Of a DNA stretch of 64,000 nt, positions 50,913-59,151 are shown in pieces. Source of the stretch: Rhodovarius crocodyli (GTDB lineage: Bacteria > Pseudomonadota > Alphaproteobacteria > Acetobacterales > Acetobacteraceae); the NCBI RefSeq assembly GCF_004005855.1, contig NZ_SACL01000007.1, forward strand, positions 62,001 through 126,000, in the 5' to 3' direction. Numbering within the stretch: the first letter of the stretch is position 1; each line of letters starts with the position of its first letter. The position numbers and the translations under genes are program-made. Under the pieces are notes generated by a model that saw only the letters and a program-made list of their open reading frames with translations, was not told the DNA's origin and made no database searches.

Positions 50913-52107
50913 CCACGCCCCAGGCGAAGAAGTCGCTGCCGCGCGCGCGCAGTTCCTGGGCGAGGACCATGCGGTGCACCTCGCTGGCGCCATCCACCAG
51001 GCGCGCCTGGCGGGCGTAGCGGTACATCCACTCGACCGGCGTGTCCTTGGAGTAGCCCTTGGCGCCCAGCAACTGCAGCGCCGTGTCGGCCGCCTTGTGC
51101 AGGGCATCGGCGGCCACGATCTTGGCCATCGAGACCTCGCGCTTCGCCCGGTCGCCCTGGTCCAGCTTCCAGGCCGCGCGCATGGTCAGCAGGCGCGAGA
51201 TATCGAGCTGCAAGGCAGCCTCGCCCATCAGGGTCTGCACGCTCTCGCGGTCGGCCAGCGTCATGCCGAAGCTCTTGCGGGTCTCGATATGCGCCTGCGC
51301 GATTTCCAGCGCGCGGCGGCCCATGCCGGTCCAGCGCATGCAATGGGTCAGGCGGGCGGGGCCGAGGCGGATCTGCGCCATCTTCAGCCCGTCGCCGGGC
51401 TTCATCAGCACATTCTCCTCCGGGATCTCCAGCCCGTCGAAGGACAGTTCGCAATGCCCGCCATGCTCCTCCGGGCCCATGATCGGGATGCGGCGGATGA
51501 TCTCCCAGCCCGGCTGGTCCTTGTGGAACAGGAAGGCGCTGATGCCTTTCCGGTCATCGTCACTGGTGCGGGCCAGCAGGATGAAATGGGTGCTTTCGCC
51601 GGCGCCGGTGATGAACCATTTGCGCCCCGTCACGCGCCAGCGGTCGCCCACCTTCTCGGCGCGGGTATAGGTCTGGGTGGGGTCGCTTCCGGCGCCGCCG
51701 GGCTCGGTCATCGCGAAGCTGGACTGCACGGTGCCGTCGATGACGGGCTGCAGCCACCATTGCTTCTGCGCGTCGGTCGCGACCTTTTCCATCACCATCA
51801 TGTTGCCGTCGTCGGGGGCGGCGCTGTTGAAGGTGACGGGGCCGAAGATGGAGCGGTTCATCTCCTCATAGCAGGCGGCCATGCCGATGAAGGGCAGTTC
51901 CGCCCCGCCGCGATACTTCTTGGACTGCATGGCCCAGAGGCCGGCCGACTTCACCTCCGCCCGCAATGTCTTCAGCAGGGCCGGGTTGATGTTCTCATGC
52001 TCGTCATAGCTGGCGCGGTCGGCTTCCAGCGGGATCAGCCGGTCCTCGACGAATTCGCGCACGCGGCGGCGGATGGCGTCCAGTTCGGGCGGCAGGGCGA
52101 AATCCAT
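50905..52107 (-). CDS. Acyl-CoA dehydrogenase
   Basis: 400 residues. ATG preceded by AAGGA; a longer reading upstream lacks family similarity. FAD and substrate regions: FAMTEPGGAGSDPT, WFITGAG, LGPARLTHCMRW, and C-terminal QLLGAKGYSKDTPVEWMYRYAR followed by the VHRM segment. ACAD10/11-like rather than short-chain types. Converts a saturated acyl-CoA, perhaps produced from a phosphorylated 4-hydroxyacyl-CoA, to the enoyl-CoA used by the hydratase at the end of the operon. Ten bases separate it from the upstream SDR stop. Confidence 0.9.
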   Translation of the reverse strand: MDFALPPELDAIRRRVREFVEDRLIPLEADRASYDEHENINPALLKTLRAEVKSAGLWAMQSKKYRGGAELPFIGMAACYEEMNRSIFGPVTFNSAAPDDGNMMVMEKVATDAQKQWWLQPVIDGTVQSSFAMTEPGGAGSDPTQTYTRAEKVGDRWRVTGRKWFITGAGESTHFILLARTSDDDRKGISAFLFHKDQPGWEIIRRIPIMGPEEHGGHCELSFDGLEIPEENVLMKPGDGLKMAQIRLGPARLTHCMRWTGMGRRALEIAQAHIETRKSFGMTLADRESVQTLMGEAALQLDISRLLTMRAAWKLDQGDRAKREVSMAKIVAADALHKAADTALQLLGAKGYSKDTPVEWMYRYARQARLVDGASEVHRMVLAQELRARGSDFFAWGVDG

Positions 52108-52117
52108 GCGGAAGTCC

Positions 52118-52858
52118 TTACAGGCTGGAAACGGAATGGCCGCCATCGACGGTGATGGTGCTGCCGGTCATATGCGCGCCGGCGTCGCTGGCCAGCAGCA
52201 GCAGGGGGCCCGTCAGGTCCCCGGGCTGGCCCAGCCGGCGCTGCGGCACGCGGCGGATCATGGCCTGGCCGGGCTCCGAGGCGAAGAACTCCGCATTGAT
52301 GTCGGAGGCGATGTAGCCCGGCGCGATGGCGTTCACCCGGATGGAGTGGCGCGCCAGTTCGACGGCCATCTGCCGCGTCAGGTGCAGCAGCCCGGCCTTG
52401 GCGGCGGTATAGCCCGCGACGCCGGGGATGATGCGCTCACCCAGGATGGAGGCGATGTTGACGATGCTGCCCGGGCGCTTGCCGGCCACCATGCGCCTGG
52501 CGGCCTCCTGCGCGACCAGGAAGCAGCCGCGTAGGTCCACATCCAGCACCTGGTCGAAATCCTCGGGCGTCTGGGCCAGCACGGGCTTGGTGACGGCGAT
52601 GCCGGCGTTGTTCACCAGGATGTCGATGGGGCCCGCGGCATCGAAGGCGGCGGCGATGGAGGCGGGGTCCGTCACGTCCAGCCGGACGGCCTCGGCGCTG
52701 ATCTCGGTCGCGGTCTCGGCCATGGCGTCCAGGCGCCGGGCGGCCATCACCACCCGCGCGCCGGCATCGGCCAGCACGCGGGCGAAATGGGCGCCGAGAA
52801 GCCCCGATGCGCCTGTCACGAGCGCGGAGCGCCCGGAGAGATCGAAAAGAGCGGACAT
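52118..52858 (-). CDS. Classical short-chain dehydrogenase/reductase
   Basis: 246 residues. Nucleotide motif TGASGLLGAHFA (residues 15-26), NNAG, active-site Ser in IVNIASILG and YTAAK as the YxxxK pair; C-terminal GSTITVDGGH. Classical NAD(P)-dependent SDR, probably acting on a hydroxyacyl intermediate. First gene of the acyl-CoA operon; divergent from the MarR-GNAT gene. A long in-frame extension upstream lies in the opposite gene and is not coding. Confidence 0.88.
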   Translation of the reverse strand: MSALFDLSGRSALVTGASGLLGAHFARVLADAGARVVMAARRLDAMAETATEISAEAVRLDVTDPASIAAAFDAAGPIDILVNNAGIAVTKPVLAQTPEDFDQVLDVDLRGCFLVAQEAARRMVAGKRPGSIVNIASILGERIIPGVAGYTAAKAGLLHLTRQMAVELARHSIRVNAIAPGYIASDINAEFFASEPGQAMIRRVPQRRLGQPGDLTGPLLLLASDAGAHMTGSTITVDGGHSVSSL

Positions 52859-52937
52859 GGACGTTCCTGTTTGCGCGGAGCCTGCCCCGGTTTCGGGTGC
52901 GGTGCAACGCTTGCGCGTCTTGCCGTGGTCAGGAATA

Positions 52938-52956
52938 TATCTGACAAAAGCAGATA
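52938..52956. promoter_or_regulatory. MarR-type operator dyad
   Basis: TATCTG-N7-CAGATA is a perfect six-base inverted repeat in an AT-rich patch, between the SDR operon and the MarR-GNAT gene. Its position just before the regulator's start suggests autorepression and control of the divergent acyl-CoA operon. Confidence 0.6.
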
Positions 52957-52972
52957 AATGCCCGAGGACGCC

Positions 52973-53908
52973 ATGCCCGATCCCGACCCCGCCCCCGACG
53001 CCGCCATCGCCGCTGTCAGGCGCTTCAGCCGCTTCTACACCCGCCGCATCGGCCTGCTGCATGGCGGGCTGCTCGGCGGTCCGCTCAGCCTGCCGGAGGC
53101 CCGGCTCGTTTATGAAATCGCCCAGTCCGGCACCAGCACGGCCAAGGCGCTGGGGGCGGGGCTCGGTCTCGACTCGGGCTATCTGAGCCGGCTGCTGCGC
53201 GGGCTGGAGGAAGCAGGGCTGATCCTGCGACGCCCCTCGGCCGAGGATGGGCGGCAGGTGCTGCTGAGCCTGACCGATGCCGGCAACCAGGTCTTCGCCG
53301 CGATGGATGCGCGCTCGGCCGAGGAGATCGGCGTGATGCTGGAGCGCCTGCCTGAGGCCGGGCGGCGCCGCCTGGTGTCGGCGCTGGAGGAGGCCGAGCA
53401 GCTGCTGGGCGGCGCCCCGCCCGCCCCGCAGCCCTTCATCCTGCGCCCGCCGCGCCCGGGCGACATGGGCTGGGTGGTGCATCGCCAGGCCGTGCTCTAC
53501 GCCCGTGAGTACGGCTTCGACACCAGCTTCGAGGCGCTGCTGGCTGAGATCGTCGCCGGCTTCATCCGCGATTTCGACCCCGCGCGGGAGGCGTGCTGGA
53601 TCGCGGAGCATCAGGGTGAGGCCGTGGGCAGCGTGTTCCTGGTCAATGCGGGGGAAGGGGTGGCCAAGCTGCGCATGCTCTATGTCGAGCCCACGGCGCG
53701 GGGCTTGGGCATCGGGCGGCGGCTGGTGGGGGAATGCATCGCGACCGCCCGCGCGCTCGGCTACCGGCGGATGACGCTGTGGACCAACGATATCCTGGTC
53801 GCGGCGCGCGGCATCTACGCCGCGGCGGGTTTCAGCCTGATCTCGGAGGAGCCGGTCGAGAGCTTCGGCGCGCGGATGGTGAGCGAGATCTGGGAGCGAG
53901 AGCTTTAG
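52973..53908 (+). CDS. MarR-GNAT fusion regulator/acetyltransferase
   Basis: 311 residues from the ATG preceded by GAGGA; another ATG at 52958 lies immediately after the operator dyad and has no ribosome site. Residues about 10-140 are a MarR wHTH (SLPEARLVYEIAQSG, LGLDSGYLSRLLRGLEEAGLI, RRPSAEDGRQVLLSLTDAG). Residues about 150-310 are a GNAT domain (MLYVEPTARGLGIGRRLVGECI acetyl-CoA loop within about 240-262; IYAAAGFSLI). Such MarR-GNAT fusions are known, but the link between ligand, acetylation and DNA binding is unclear. It faces the acyl-CoA operon and likely controls it. Confidence 0.87.
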   Translation: MPDPDPAPDAAIAAVRRFSRFYTRRIGLLHGGLLGGPLSLPEARLVYEIAQSGTSTAKALGAGLGLDSGYLSRLLRGLEEAGLILRRPSAEDGRQVLLSLTDAGNQVFAAMDARSAEEIGVMLERLPEAGRRRLVSALEEAEQLLGGAPPAPQPFILRPPRPGDMGWVVHRQAVLYAREYGFDTSFEALLAEIVAGFIRDFDPAREACWIAEHQGEAVGSVFLVNAGEGVAKLRMLYVEPTARGLGIGRRLVGECIATARALGYRRMTLWTNDILVAARGIYAAAGFSLISEEPVESFGARMVSEIWEREL

Positions 53909-53917
53909 GCCAGCGCC

Positions 53918-54871
53918 TCAGCCCGCGCTGATCCGCGCCGCGATCGGCGCCCAGCGCGCCACCTCGGCCTCCACATGCCGGGCGGCGGCGGCGGGCGTGG
54001 GGTCGGGCCAGACCTCGACGCTGGCGGTCAGCAGGCGTTGGCGCACCGGCTCCTGCGCCAGGGCGGCGAGCGTGGCGTCACGGATCATCGCATCGGCTTC
54101 GGGCGGCGCGCCGGGGCGGCTGAACAGCACCTGCCAGGCCGTCAGCGCATAGCCCGGCACGGACTGCGCCAGGGTCGGCAGGCCCGGCAGCAGGGCGGAG
54201 GTCGTGGGGCCGGAACCGGCCAGCAGCTTCACCCGCCCATCCCGCGCGAGCGGGGCCAGCAGGGTGGGGCTGTCGATCGTGAAATGCACCCGCCCCGCCA
54301 CCAGGTCCTGCACGGCATTCGCGGCCGTGCGGTACTGCACGATGGTGAAGCTGCCCCTGGTCAGCTGCTTCAGCAGCTCTCCGGCCATGTGGTTGGTGGC
54401 GCCGGGGTTGGTGGAGCCGTAATTCGCCGCATCGCCCTGCTGCGCCAGCCAGCCGAGCAGCCCCGCCACATCCTGCACCGGCAGCTGCGGGCTGACGGCC
54501 AGCGCGAAGGGCTGGTTGCCGACCAGGGCCAGCGGCGTGAAGTCCCGCACCGGGTTCAGCGGGAAACTCGGATAGACCGCCTGCATCACCGGGTGGTTGT
54601 TGGTGCCGATGAAGTACGCGGTGCCGTCATTGGGCGCGCGGTGGAAGGCCTGCGCCCCCACGGTGCTGCCGGCGCCTGGAACATTCTCGGGCACCACGGG
54701 CCGGCCGAGCTGGGCCTGCAGCGCCTCGGCCAGGATGCGCCCCACCACGTCGGTCACGCCCGCGACCCCCACGGGGATGATCAGCCTGATCGGCCGGCGT
54801 TCCTGCGCCAGGACGGGAGTGACCAGCGCAGGGGTCGCCAGGAACGGCAGCAGGCGGCGGGCGACACGCAT
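53918..54871 (-). CDS. Bug/TctC-family periplasmic binding protein
   Basis: 317 residues. Signal peptide MRVARRLLPFLATPALVTPVLA. Bug signature is somewhat divergent: IRLIIPVGVAGVTDVVGRIL (the usual PPGG loop is VGVAG here) and ENVPGAGSTVGAQAFHRAPNDG; YGSTNPGATNHM follows. Convergent with the MarR-GNAT gene (nine-base gap) and divergent from the NMT1-like protein. No TctAB genes. The altered loop may mean an altered ligand. Confidence 0.87.
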   Translation of the reverse strand: MRVARRLLPFLATPALVTPVLAQERRPIRLIIPVGVAGVTDVVGRILAEALQAQLGRPVVPENVPGAGSTVGAQAFHRAPNDGTAYFIGTNNHPVMQAVYPSFPLNPVRDFTPLALVGNQPFALAVSPQLPVQDVAGLLGWLAQQGDAANYGSTNPGATNHMAGELLKQLTRGSFTIVQYRTAANAVQDLVAGRVHFTIDSPTLLAPLARDGRVKLLAGSGPTTSALLPGLPTLAQSVPGYALTAWQVLFSRPGAPPEADAMIRDATLAALAQEPVRQRLLTASVEVWPDPTPAAAARHVEAEVARWAPIAARISAG

Positions 54872-54943
54872 GGGCGGCATCTCCGGGTTTCGTCGGGCGC
54901 GCACATGGTGCAGCCTGCGCGGCGGTCGAGAAAGGTGGAAAAG

Positions 54944-55834
54944 ATGCGTCCGATACGTTTGCAGGAAACCTTCCGCGCGGTGTTCTACGTGCCGTTCTAT
55001 GCCGCCATCCTGCGCGGCGCCTATGCCGCGGAGGGCGTGGAGGTGACGCTGCTGGACGGCAGCGAGCCCGCCCATGCCAAGGATTCCGTGCTGCAGGGCC
55101 GTGCCGAGGTCGCCTGGGGCGGCCCCATGCGCATGATGCTGGCCCATGATGCCGACCCCGATTGCCCGCTGCGCAATTTCGGCGCCGCCGTGCTGGGTGA
55201 CCCGTTCTTCCTGGTCGGCCGCGGCCCGCGCCCCGACTTCCGCCTGAGGGACCTTGCGGGGCTGCGCTTCGCCACCGTCTCCGAGGTGCCGACCCCCTGG
55301 TGGGCGCTGCAGGAGGACATCCGCCAGGACGGGCTCGACCCCGAGAGCCTCAGCCGCCACACCACCGGCACCATGCAGCAGAACGCCGAGGCGCTGGTCG
55401 CGGGCGAGCTGGACGTGATCCAGGTGTTCGAGCCCTTCGTCTCGCGGCTGGAGGACCAGGGCTGCCAGGTGTGGCATGCGGCGGCCAGCCGGGGCCCCAC
55501 CGCCTACACCACCTTCATGTCCACCACGGCCAACCTGCGCGAATACGCCCCCGAGTTCCGCGCCATGCTGAAGGGGCTGGGCAAGACGCTGGAATGGCTG
55601 CACGCCACCCCGGATGCCGAGGTGGCGGCCACGGTGAAGCCACTGTTCCCCGAGCTGGACGTGTCGTTGATCGAGCGCGCCATCGCGCGCTATCGCCCGC
55701 TGAAGATTTGGACGCCCACGCCCTATTTCCCGGCCGAGCCGTGGGAGAAGCTGGAACACGCCATGTTCACGGCCGGCGCCATCAAGCGGAAGCCCGGCTG
55801 GGCGCATTGCGTGGACAACAGCCTGATGGCCTAG
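54944..55834 (+). CDS. NMT1/THI5/SsuA-like protein without a signal peptide
   Basis: 296 residues. Fold assigned from FRAVFYVPFYAAILRGAYAAEGVEVTL, PTPWWALQEDIRQDGLDPES and GELDVIQVFEPFVSRLEDQG, patterns of SsuA/ThiY-type binding proteins. It begins MRPIRLQETFRAVFYVP directly, with no hydrophobic leader, so it is predicted cytoplasmic; GGAAAAG stands just before the ATG. In-frame sequence upstream is antisense to the Bug gene. It could be a sulphonate/pyrimidine-type ligand binder or a THI5-like enzyme; no ssuBC or thi genes are adjacent. Confidence 0.78.
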   Translation: MRPIRLQETFRAVFYVPFYAAILRGAYAAEGVEVTLLDGSEPAHAKDSVLQGRAEVAWGGPMRMMLAHDADPDCPLRNFGAAVLGDPFFLVGRGPRPDFRLRDLAGLRFATVSEVPTPWWALQEDIRQDGLDPESLSRHTTGTMQQNAEALVAGELDVIQVFEPFVSRLEDQGCQVWHAAASRGPTAYTTFMSTTANLREYAPEFRAMLKGLGKTLEWLHATPDAEVAATVKPLFPELDVSLIERAIARYRPLKIWTPTPYFPAEPWEKLEHAMFTAGAIKRKPGWAHCVDNSLMA

Positions 55835-55857
55835 CTCCGGGGGCAGGGCCCCCGGAG
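55835..55857. terminator. Strong GC hairpin between convergent genes
   Basis: CTCCGGGGGC-AGG-GCCCCCGGAG, a perfect 10-bp stem with a three-base loop, sits directly after the NMT1-like stop and before the RND pump stop on the other strand. It resembles the first hairpin of the REP-like arms. No T-run. Confidence 0.55.
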
Positions 55858-55865
55858 AGCGCGCC

Positions 55866-58800
55866 TCAGTCGTCGCCCGCCACGGTCGCGGCCTCCGCCG
55901 CCGGGCGGCGCTGGCGGGCGGGGCCCACCAGGTCGATCATCACCGGCAGCAGCAGCAGCACGATGAAGGGCAGCAGGGTGGTGCCGCCCACGACCACGAC
56001 GGCCAGCGGGCGCTGCAGGTCGCTGCCGATGCCGGTGGCCAGCGCCATCGGCAGCAGCCCGACCATCGCGGCCATGCAGGTCATCATCACGGGCCGCATC
56101 CGGTCCTCGCCGGCCTGGTCCAGCGCCTGGCGCCAGGGCAGGCCGTCATGGTCCAGCAGGTGCTTGAAGTGGGAGAGCATGATGATCCCCTCCATCACCG
56201 TGATGCCGAACAGCGCGAGGAAGCCGATGGCGGCGGGGACCGAGAAGTTCAGCCCCCAGCCCAGCAGCGCGACCACGCCGCCGATGCAGCTGAAGGGCAG
56301 CACCATCATGATCAGCACGGCGTCGCGCACATTGCCGAACTGGATGTAGAGCAACATGGCGATCAGCAGCAGCGCCATCGGCACCACCACCTTCAGCCGC
56401 GCCACCGCTTCCTGCAGGTTGCGGAACTCACCCACCCATTCGACGGTGTAGCCCGCCGGGATCTGCACGTTGCGCGCCACGCGCTCCTGCGCTTCCAGCA
56501 CCGCGCTCTGCGGGTCACGACCGCGCACCGAGAACTTCACCGGCACATAGCGGGCGCTGTTCTCGCGGTAGATCGTGCTGGCGCCGGAGCTGAGGCGGAT
56601 ATCGGCCACATCGCCCAGCGTCGCGCCGGAGGTCGAGCTGATGGGAATGCGTGCGATGGCCGTGGTATCCGCGCGCTGGGCGGGTTCCAGGCGGACCATG
56701 ATGGGGAAGTTGCGGTCGCCGCCTTCCTCATACAGTCGCCCCGATTCCTGGCCGCCGATCGCGCTCTGGATCACGGCGTTGATGTCGTTGATCGACAGGC
56801 CGTAGCGCGCGGCCCGGACACGGTCGATGCGGATGGAAAGCGTGGGCTGGCCCAGCGTGCGGAAGGCCGCGAGGTCGGCGATGCCCTGCACCTCGGCGAG
56901 TTCGCGCCGCAGCTGTTCGCCGATCCGCGCCAGGGTGGGCAGGTCGGGCCCCGAGATGCGCACCGCATTGGCACCCTTCACGCCCGAGGCCGCTTCCTGG
57001 ACGTTGTCCGAGATCGCCTGGGAGAAGTTGAACTCCACGCCCAGGAACTCGCGCTCCAGCCGGGCCTGGATGGCGGCCACCAGCGCGTCCTTGGTGCGGG
57101 CGGTCGTCCATTGGTCCATGGGGCGCAGCGGAATGAAGAACTCGGCGTTGTTGAAGCCGGCGGTGTCCGTGCCGTCATCCGGCCGGCCCTGCTGCGAGGT
57201 GATGGTCACCACCTCCGGGAACTCCATCACGGCGCGGCGCATGCGGTTCACCGTGGCGTTGCCCTCATCCAGGCTGATGGTGGCCGGCATGGTGGCGCGC
57301 ATCCAGATCGAGCCTTCCTCCAGCGTGGGCAGGAACTCACCGCCCAGCCGCGTGAAGCCGATGCCGCCGAGGGCGAGCATGGCGCCGAAGATGCCGACCA
57401 CCAGGCCGCGGCGGGCCATGCCCTTGAAGTGCAGCCACAGATGCACCCGGCCCATCCAGCGCACGATGGGCATGATCTTCTCTTCCGCGTTCTCGCGGAA
57501 CAGCAGGGCGGCCATGGCGGGGGCGATGGTGAAGGTGGCCAGCATCGCGCCGGCGATAGCGTAGGCATAGGTCATGGCCATCGGGCCGAAGATGCGGCCC
57601 TCGATGCCGCCCATGGTGAACAGCGGCAGGAAGGCGGCCACGATGATGAGGGCGGAGAAGAAGATCGCCCCGCCCACCTCCGTGCTCGCGGTCAGGATGG
57701 TCTGCTGCAGGCGGCTGAACGGGCCGGTCCGATGCACCGCCCCGTGCCCATGCGCGCGATGGCCGAGATGCAGGTGGCGGTAGATGTTCTCGACCATGAT
57801 GACGGTCGCATCCACCAGCAGGCCGAAATCCAGGCTGCCGAGGGAGAGCAGGTTCGCGCTCTCGCCGCGCGCCAGCATGACCAGCACCGCGAAGAAGAAG
57901 GCGAAGGGGATGGTGGCGCCCACCACCAGCGCGCCGCGCAGGTCGCCCAGGAACAGCCACTGGATCAGCACCACCAGCGACACGCCGATGATGATGTTGT
58001 GCACCACATGGTGCGTCGTCAGCTCCACCAGCTCCTTGCGGTCATACAGCACCTGGATGCGCACGCCCGGCGGCAGGGAGCCGTCGGAGTTGATCTCATG
58101 GACCGCGGCCTCGACCGCGCGGATGGTGGGCAGCGTCTGCTCGCCACGGCGCATCAGCACCACGCCCAGCACCGCGTCGTCAGACGCCTCGTGCCCGGCG
58201 ATGCCCAGCCGCGGCAGGGAGGAAGTCTCGACCCGGCCCACATCGCGCAGCAGCACCGGAAGCCCGCCATGGGTGCCGAGCACGACCTGCTCGATCTCCT
58301 CCACGCTGCGGATCAGGCCGACACCCTGCACCACGGCCGATTGCGGGCCGATGTTGAGCACGCCGGCGCCGACCGTGGCGCCGCCTTGCCCGATCGCGGC
58401 CACCACATCGGGCACGTCCAGGCCGAAGGCGGTCAGGCGCGGCAGGTCCAGCACGACGCTGTACGCCTTGGTCGGCCCGCCGAAGGCCGTCACGTCCACC
58501 ACGCCCGGCACGCGGCGGAAGCGCCGCTGCAGCACCCAGTCCTGGATCACGCGCAGGTCGGTGGGGGAGAAGCCGGGCGGGCCCACCACGCGATAGCGCA
58601 TGATCTCACCGATCGGGGACCAGGGGCTGATGGAGGGCTGCACCCCGGCCGGCAGGCCCGACAGCTGGCCCAGCCGGTTCAGCACCTGCTGCAGCGCCTG
58701 CTCGTAGTTGTAGGCGTAGGTGAACTGCGCCTGGACCACGGACAGGCCGAACAGCGACTGGCTGCGCACGCGCGTCAGGTTCGGCATGCCGGACAGGCCG

Positions 58801-59012
58801 ACCTCGATCGGGACCGTGATGTAGCGCTCGATTTCCTCGGCGCTCTGCCCGGAATTCTGCGTGATCACCACCACGGTGGGCGGCACGGGGTCCGGGTAGG
58901 CCTCGATGTTGAGGTGGTTGAAGCCCCAGGCACCCGCGCCCAGGAAACCGATGAACAGCAGCAGCAGCAAGGCGCGCTTGGACAGCGAGAAGGCGACGAG
59001 GTGACGCAGCAT
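55866..59012 (-). CDS. Heavy-metal-efflux RND pump, CzcA-like
   Basis: 1048 residues, 12 membrane helices with two large periplasmic loops. TM4 carries LDFGLLVDATVIMVEN, keeping both Asp and the Glu of CzcA-type (HME) proton relay, unlike the CusA-like pump at 61267. A histidine-rich cytoplasmic stretch (RHLHLGHRAHGHGAVHR) follows TM4 and could bind metal. Exports divalent or monovalent metal ions from cytoplasm or periplasm as the inner-membrane part of a tripartite complex. No adaptor or outer-membrane gene is beside it; the CusB-like adaptor at 60145 might be shared. Four 11-bp direct repeats stand before its start. Confidence 0.9.
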   Translation of the reverse strand: MLRHLVAFSLSKRALLLLLFIGFLGAGAWGFNHLNIEAYPDPVPPTVVVITQNSGQSAEEIERYITVPIEVGLSGMPNLTRVRSQSLFGLSVVQAQFTYAYNYEQALQQVLNRLGQLSGLPAGVQPSISPWSPIGEIMRYRVVGPPGFSPTDLRVIQDWVLQRRFRRVPGVVDVTAFGGPTKAYSVVLDLPRLTAFGLDVPDVVAAIGQGGATVGAGVLNIGPQSAVVQGVGLIRSVEEIEQVVLGTHGGLPVLLRDVGRVETSSLPRLGIAGHEASDDAVLGVVLMRRGEQTLPTIRAVEAAVHEINSDGSLPPGVRIQVLYDRKELVELTTHHVVHNIIIGVSLVVLIQWLFLGDLRGALVVGATIPFAFFFAVLVMLARGESANLLSLGSLDFGLLVDATVIMVENIYRHLHLGHRAHGHGAVHRTGPFSRLQQTILTASTEVGGAIFFSALIIVAAFLPLFTMGGIEGRIFGPMAMTYAYAIAGAMLATFTIAPAMAALLFRENAEEKIMPIVRWMGRVHLWLHFKGMARRGLVVGIFGAMLALGGIGFTRLGGEFLPTLEEGSIWMRATMPATISLDEGNATVNRMRRAVMEFPEVVTITSQQGRPDDGTDTAGFNNAEFFIPLRPMDQWTTARTKDALVAAIQARLEREFLGVEFNFSQAISDNVQEAASGVKGANAVRISGPDLPTLARIGEQLRRELAEVQGIADLAAFRTLGQPTLSIRIDRVRAARYGLSINDINAVIQSAIGGQESGRLYEEGGDRNFPIMVRLEPAQRADTTAIARIPISSTSGATLGDVADIRLSSGASTIYRENSARYVPVKFSVRGRDPQSAVLEAQERVARNVQIPAGYTVEWVGEFRNLQEAVARLKVVVPMALLLIAMLLYIQFGNVRDAVLIMMVLPFSCIGGVVALLGWGLNFSVPAAIGFLALFGITVMEGIIMLSHFKHLLDHDGLPWRQALDQAGEDRMRPVMMTCMAAMVGLLPMALATGIGSDLQRPLAVVVVGGTTLLPFIVLLLLPVMIDLVGPARQRRPAAEAATVAGDD

Positions 59013-59040
59013 GGCGGATGTCCCGGCAAGGGTGGTCCAG

Positions 59041-59079
59041 CTGAACCGAAACTGAACGGCAGCTGAACGCTATCTGAAC
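59041..59079. promoter_or_regulatory. Four CTGAAC repeats at exact 11-bp spacing
   Basis: CTGAAC begins at 59041, 59052, 59063 and 59074, GTTCAG on the coding strand of the RND gene, 29-67 bp before its ATG. Exact 11-bp direct-repeat spacing is how OmpR/PhoB-type response regulators bind. TTGACA on the minus strand (59105 down to 59100) may be a -35 box, placing the repeats over or after the promoter. Confidence 0.65.
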
Positions 59080-59127
59080 CGTTTTCCGCGCAATGCAAGT
59101 GTCAAATGGCTGAATGTGCTGTCATCT

Positions 59128-59145
59128 GGGGGGCGGGTGCCCCCC
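59128..59145. terminator. GC hairpin after the YdfG-like gene
   Basis: GGGGGGC-GGGT-GCCCCCC, a perfect seven-base stem, lies just past the stop of the YdfG-like gene on the minus strand, between it and the RND promoter. Confidence 0.5.
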
Positions 59146-59151
59146 GTCCGT

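Noticed and set aside
56148-59066. A 972-codon open frame on the plus strand opposite the RND pump
   Set aside because: It is exactly antisense to a well-conserved RND gene, is His/Gln/Arg-rich without motifs, and arises from GC-skewed third positions. Similar long antisense frames over the HyuA, HyuB and Bug genes were rejected for the same reason.
59041-59079. CRISPR-like short repeat array
   Set aside because: Repeats are six bases with five-base gaps, far too short for CRISPR; the regular 11-bp spacing fits regulator binding.
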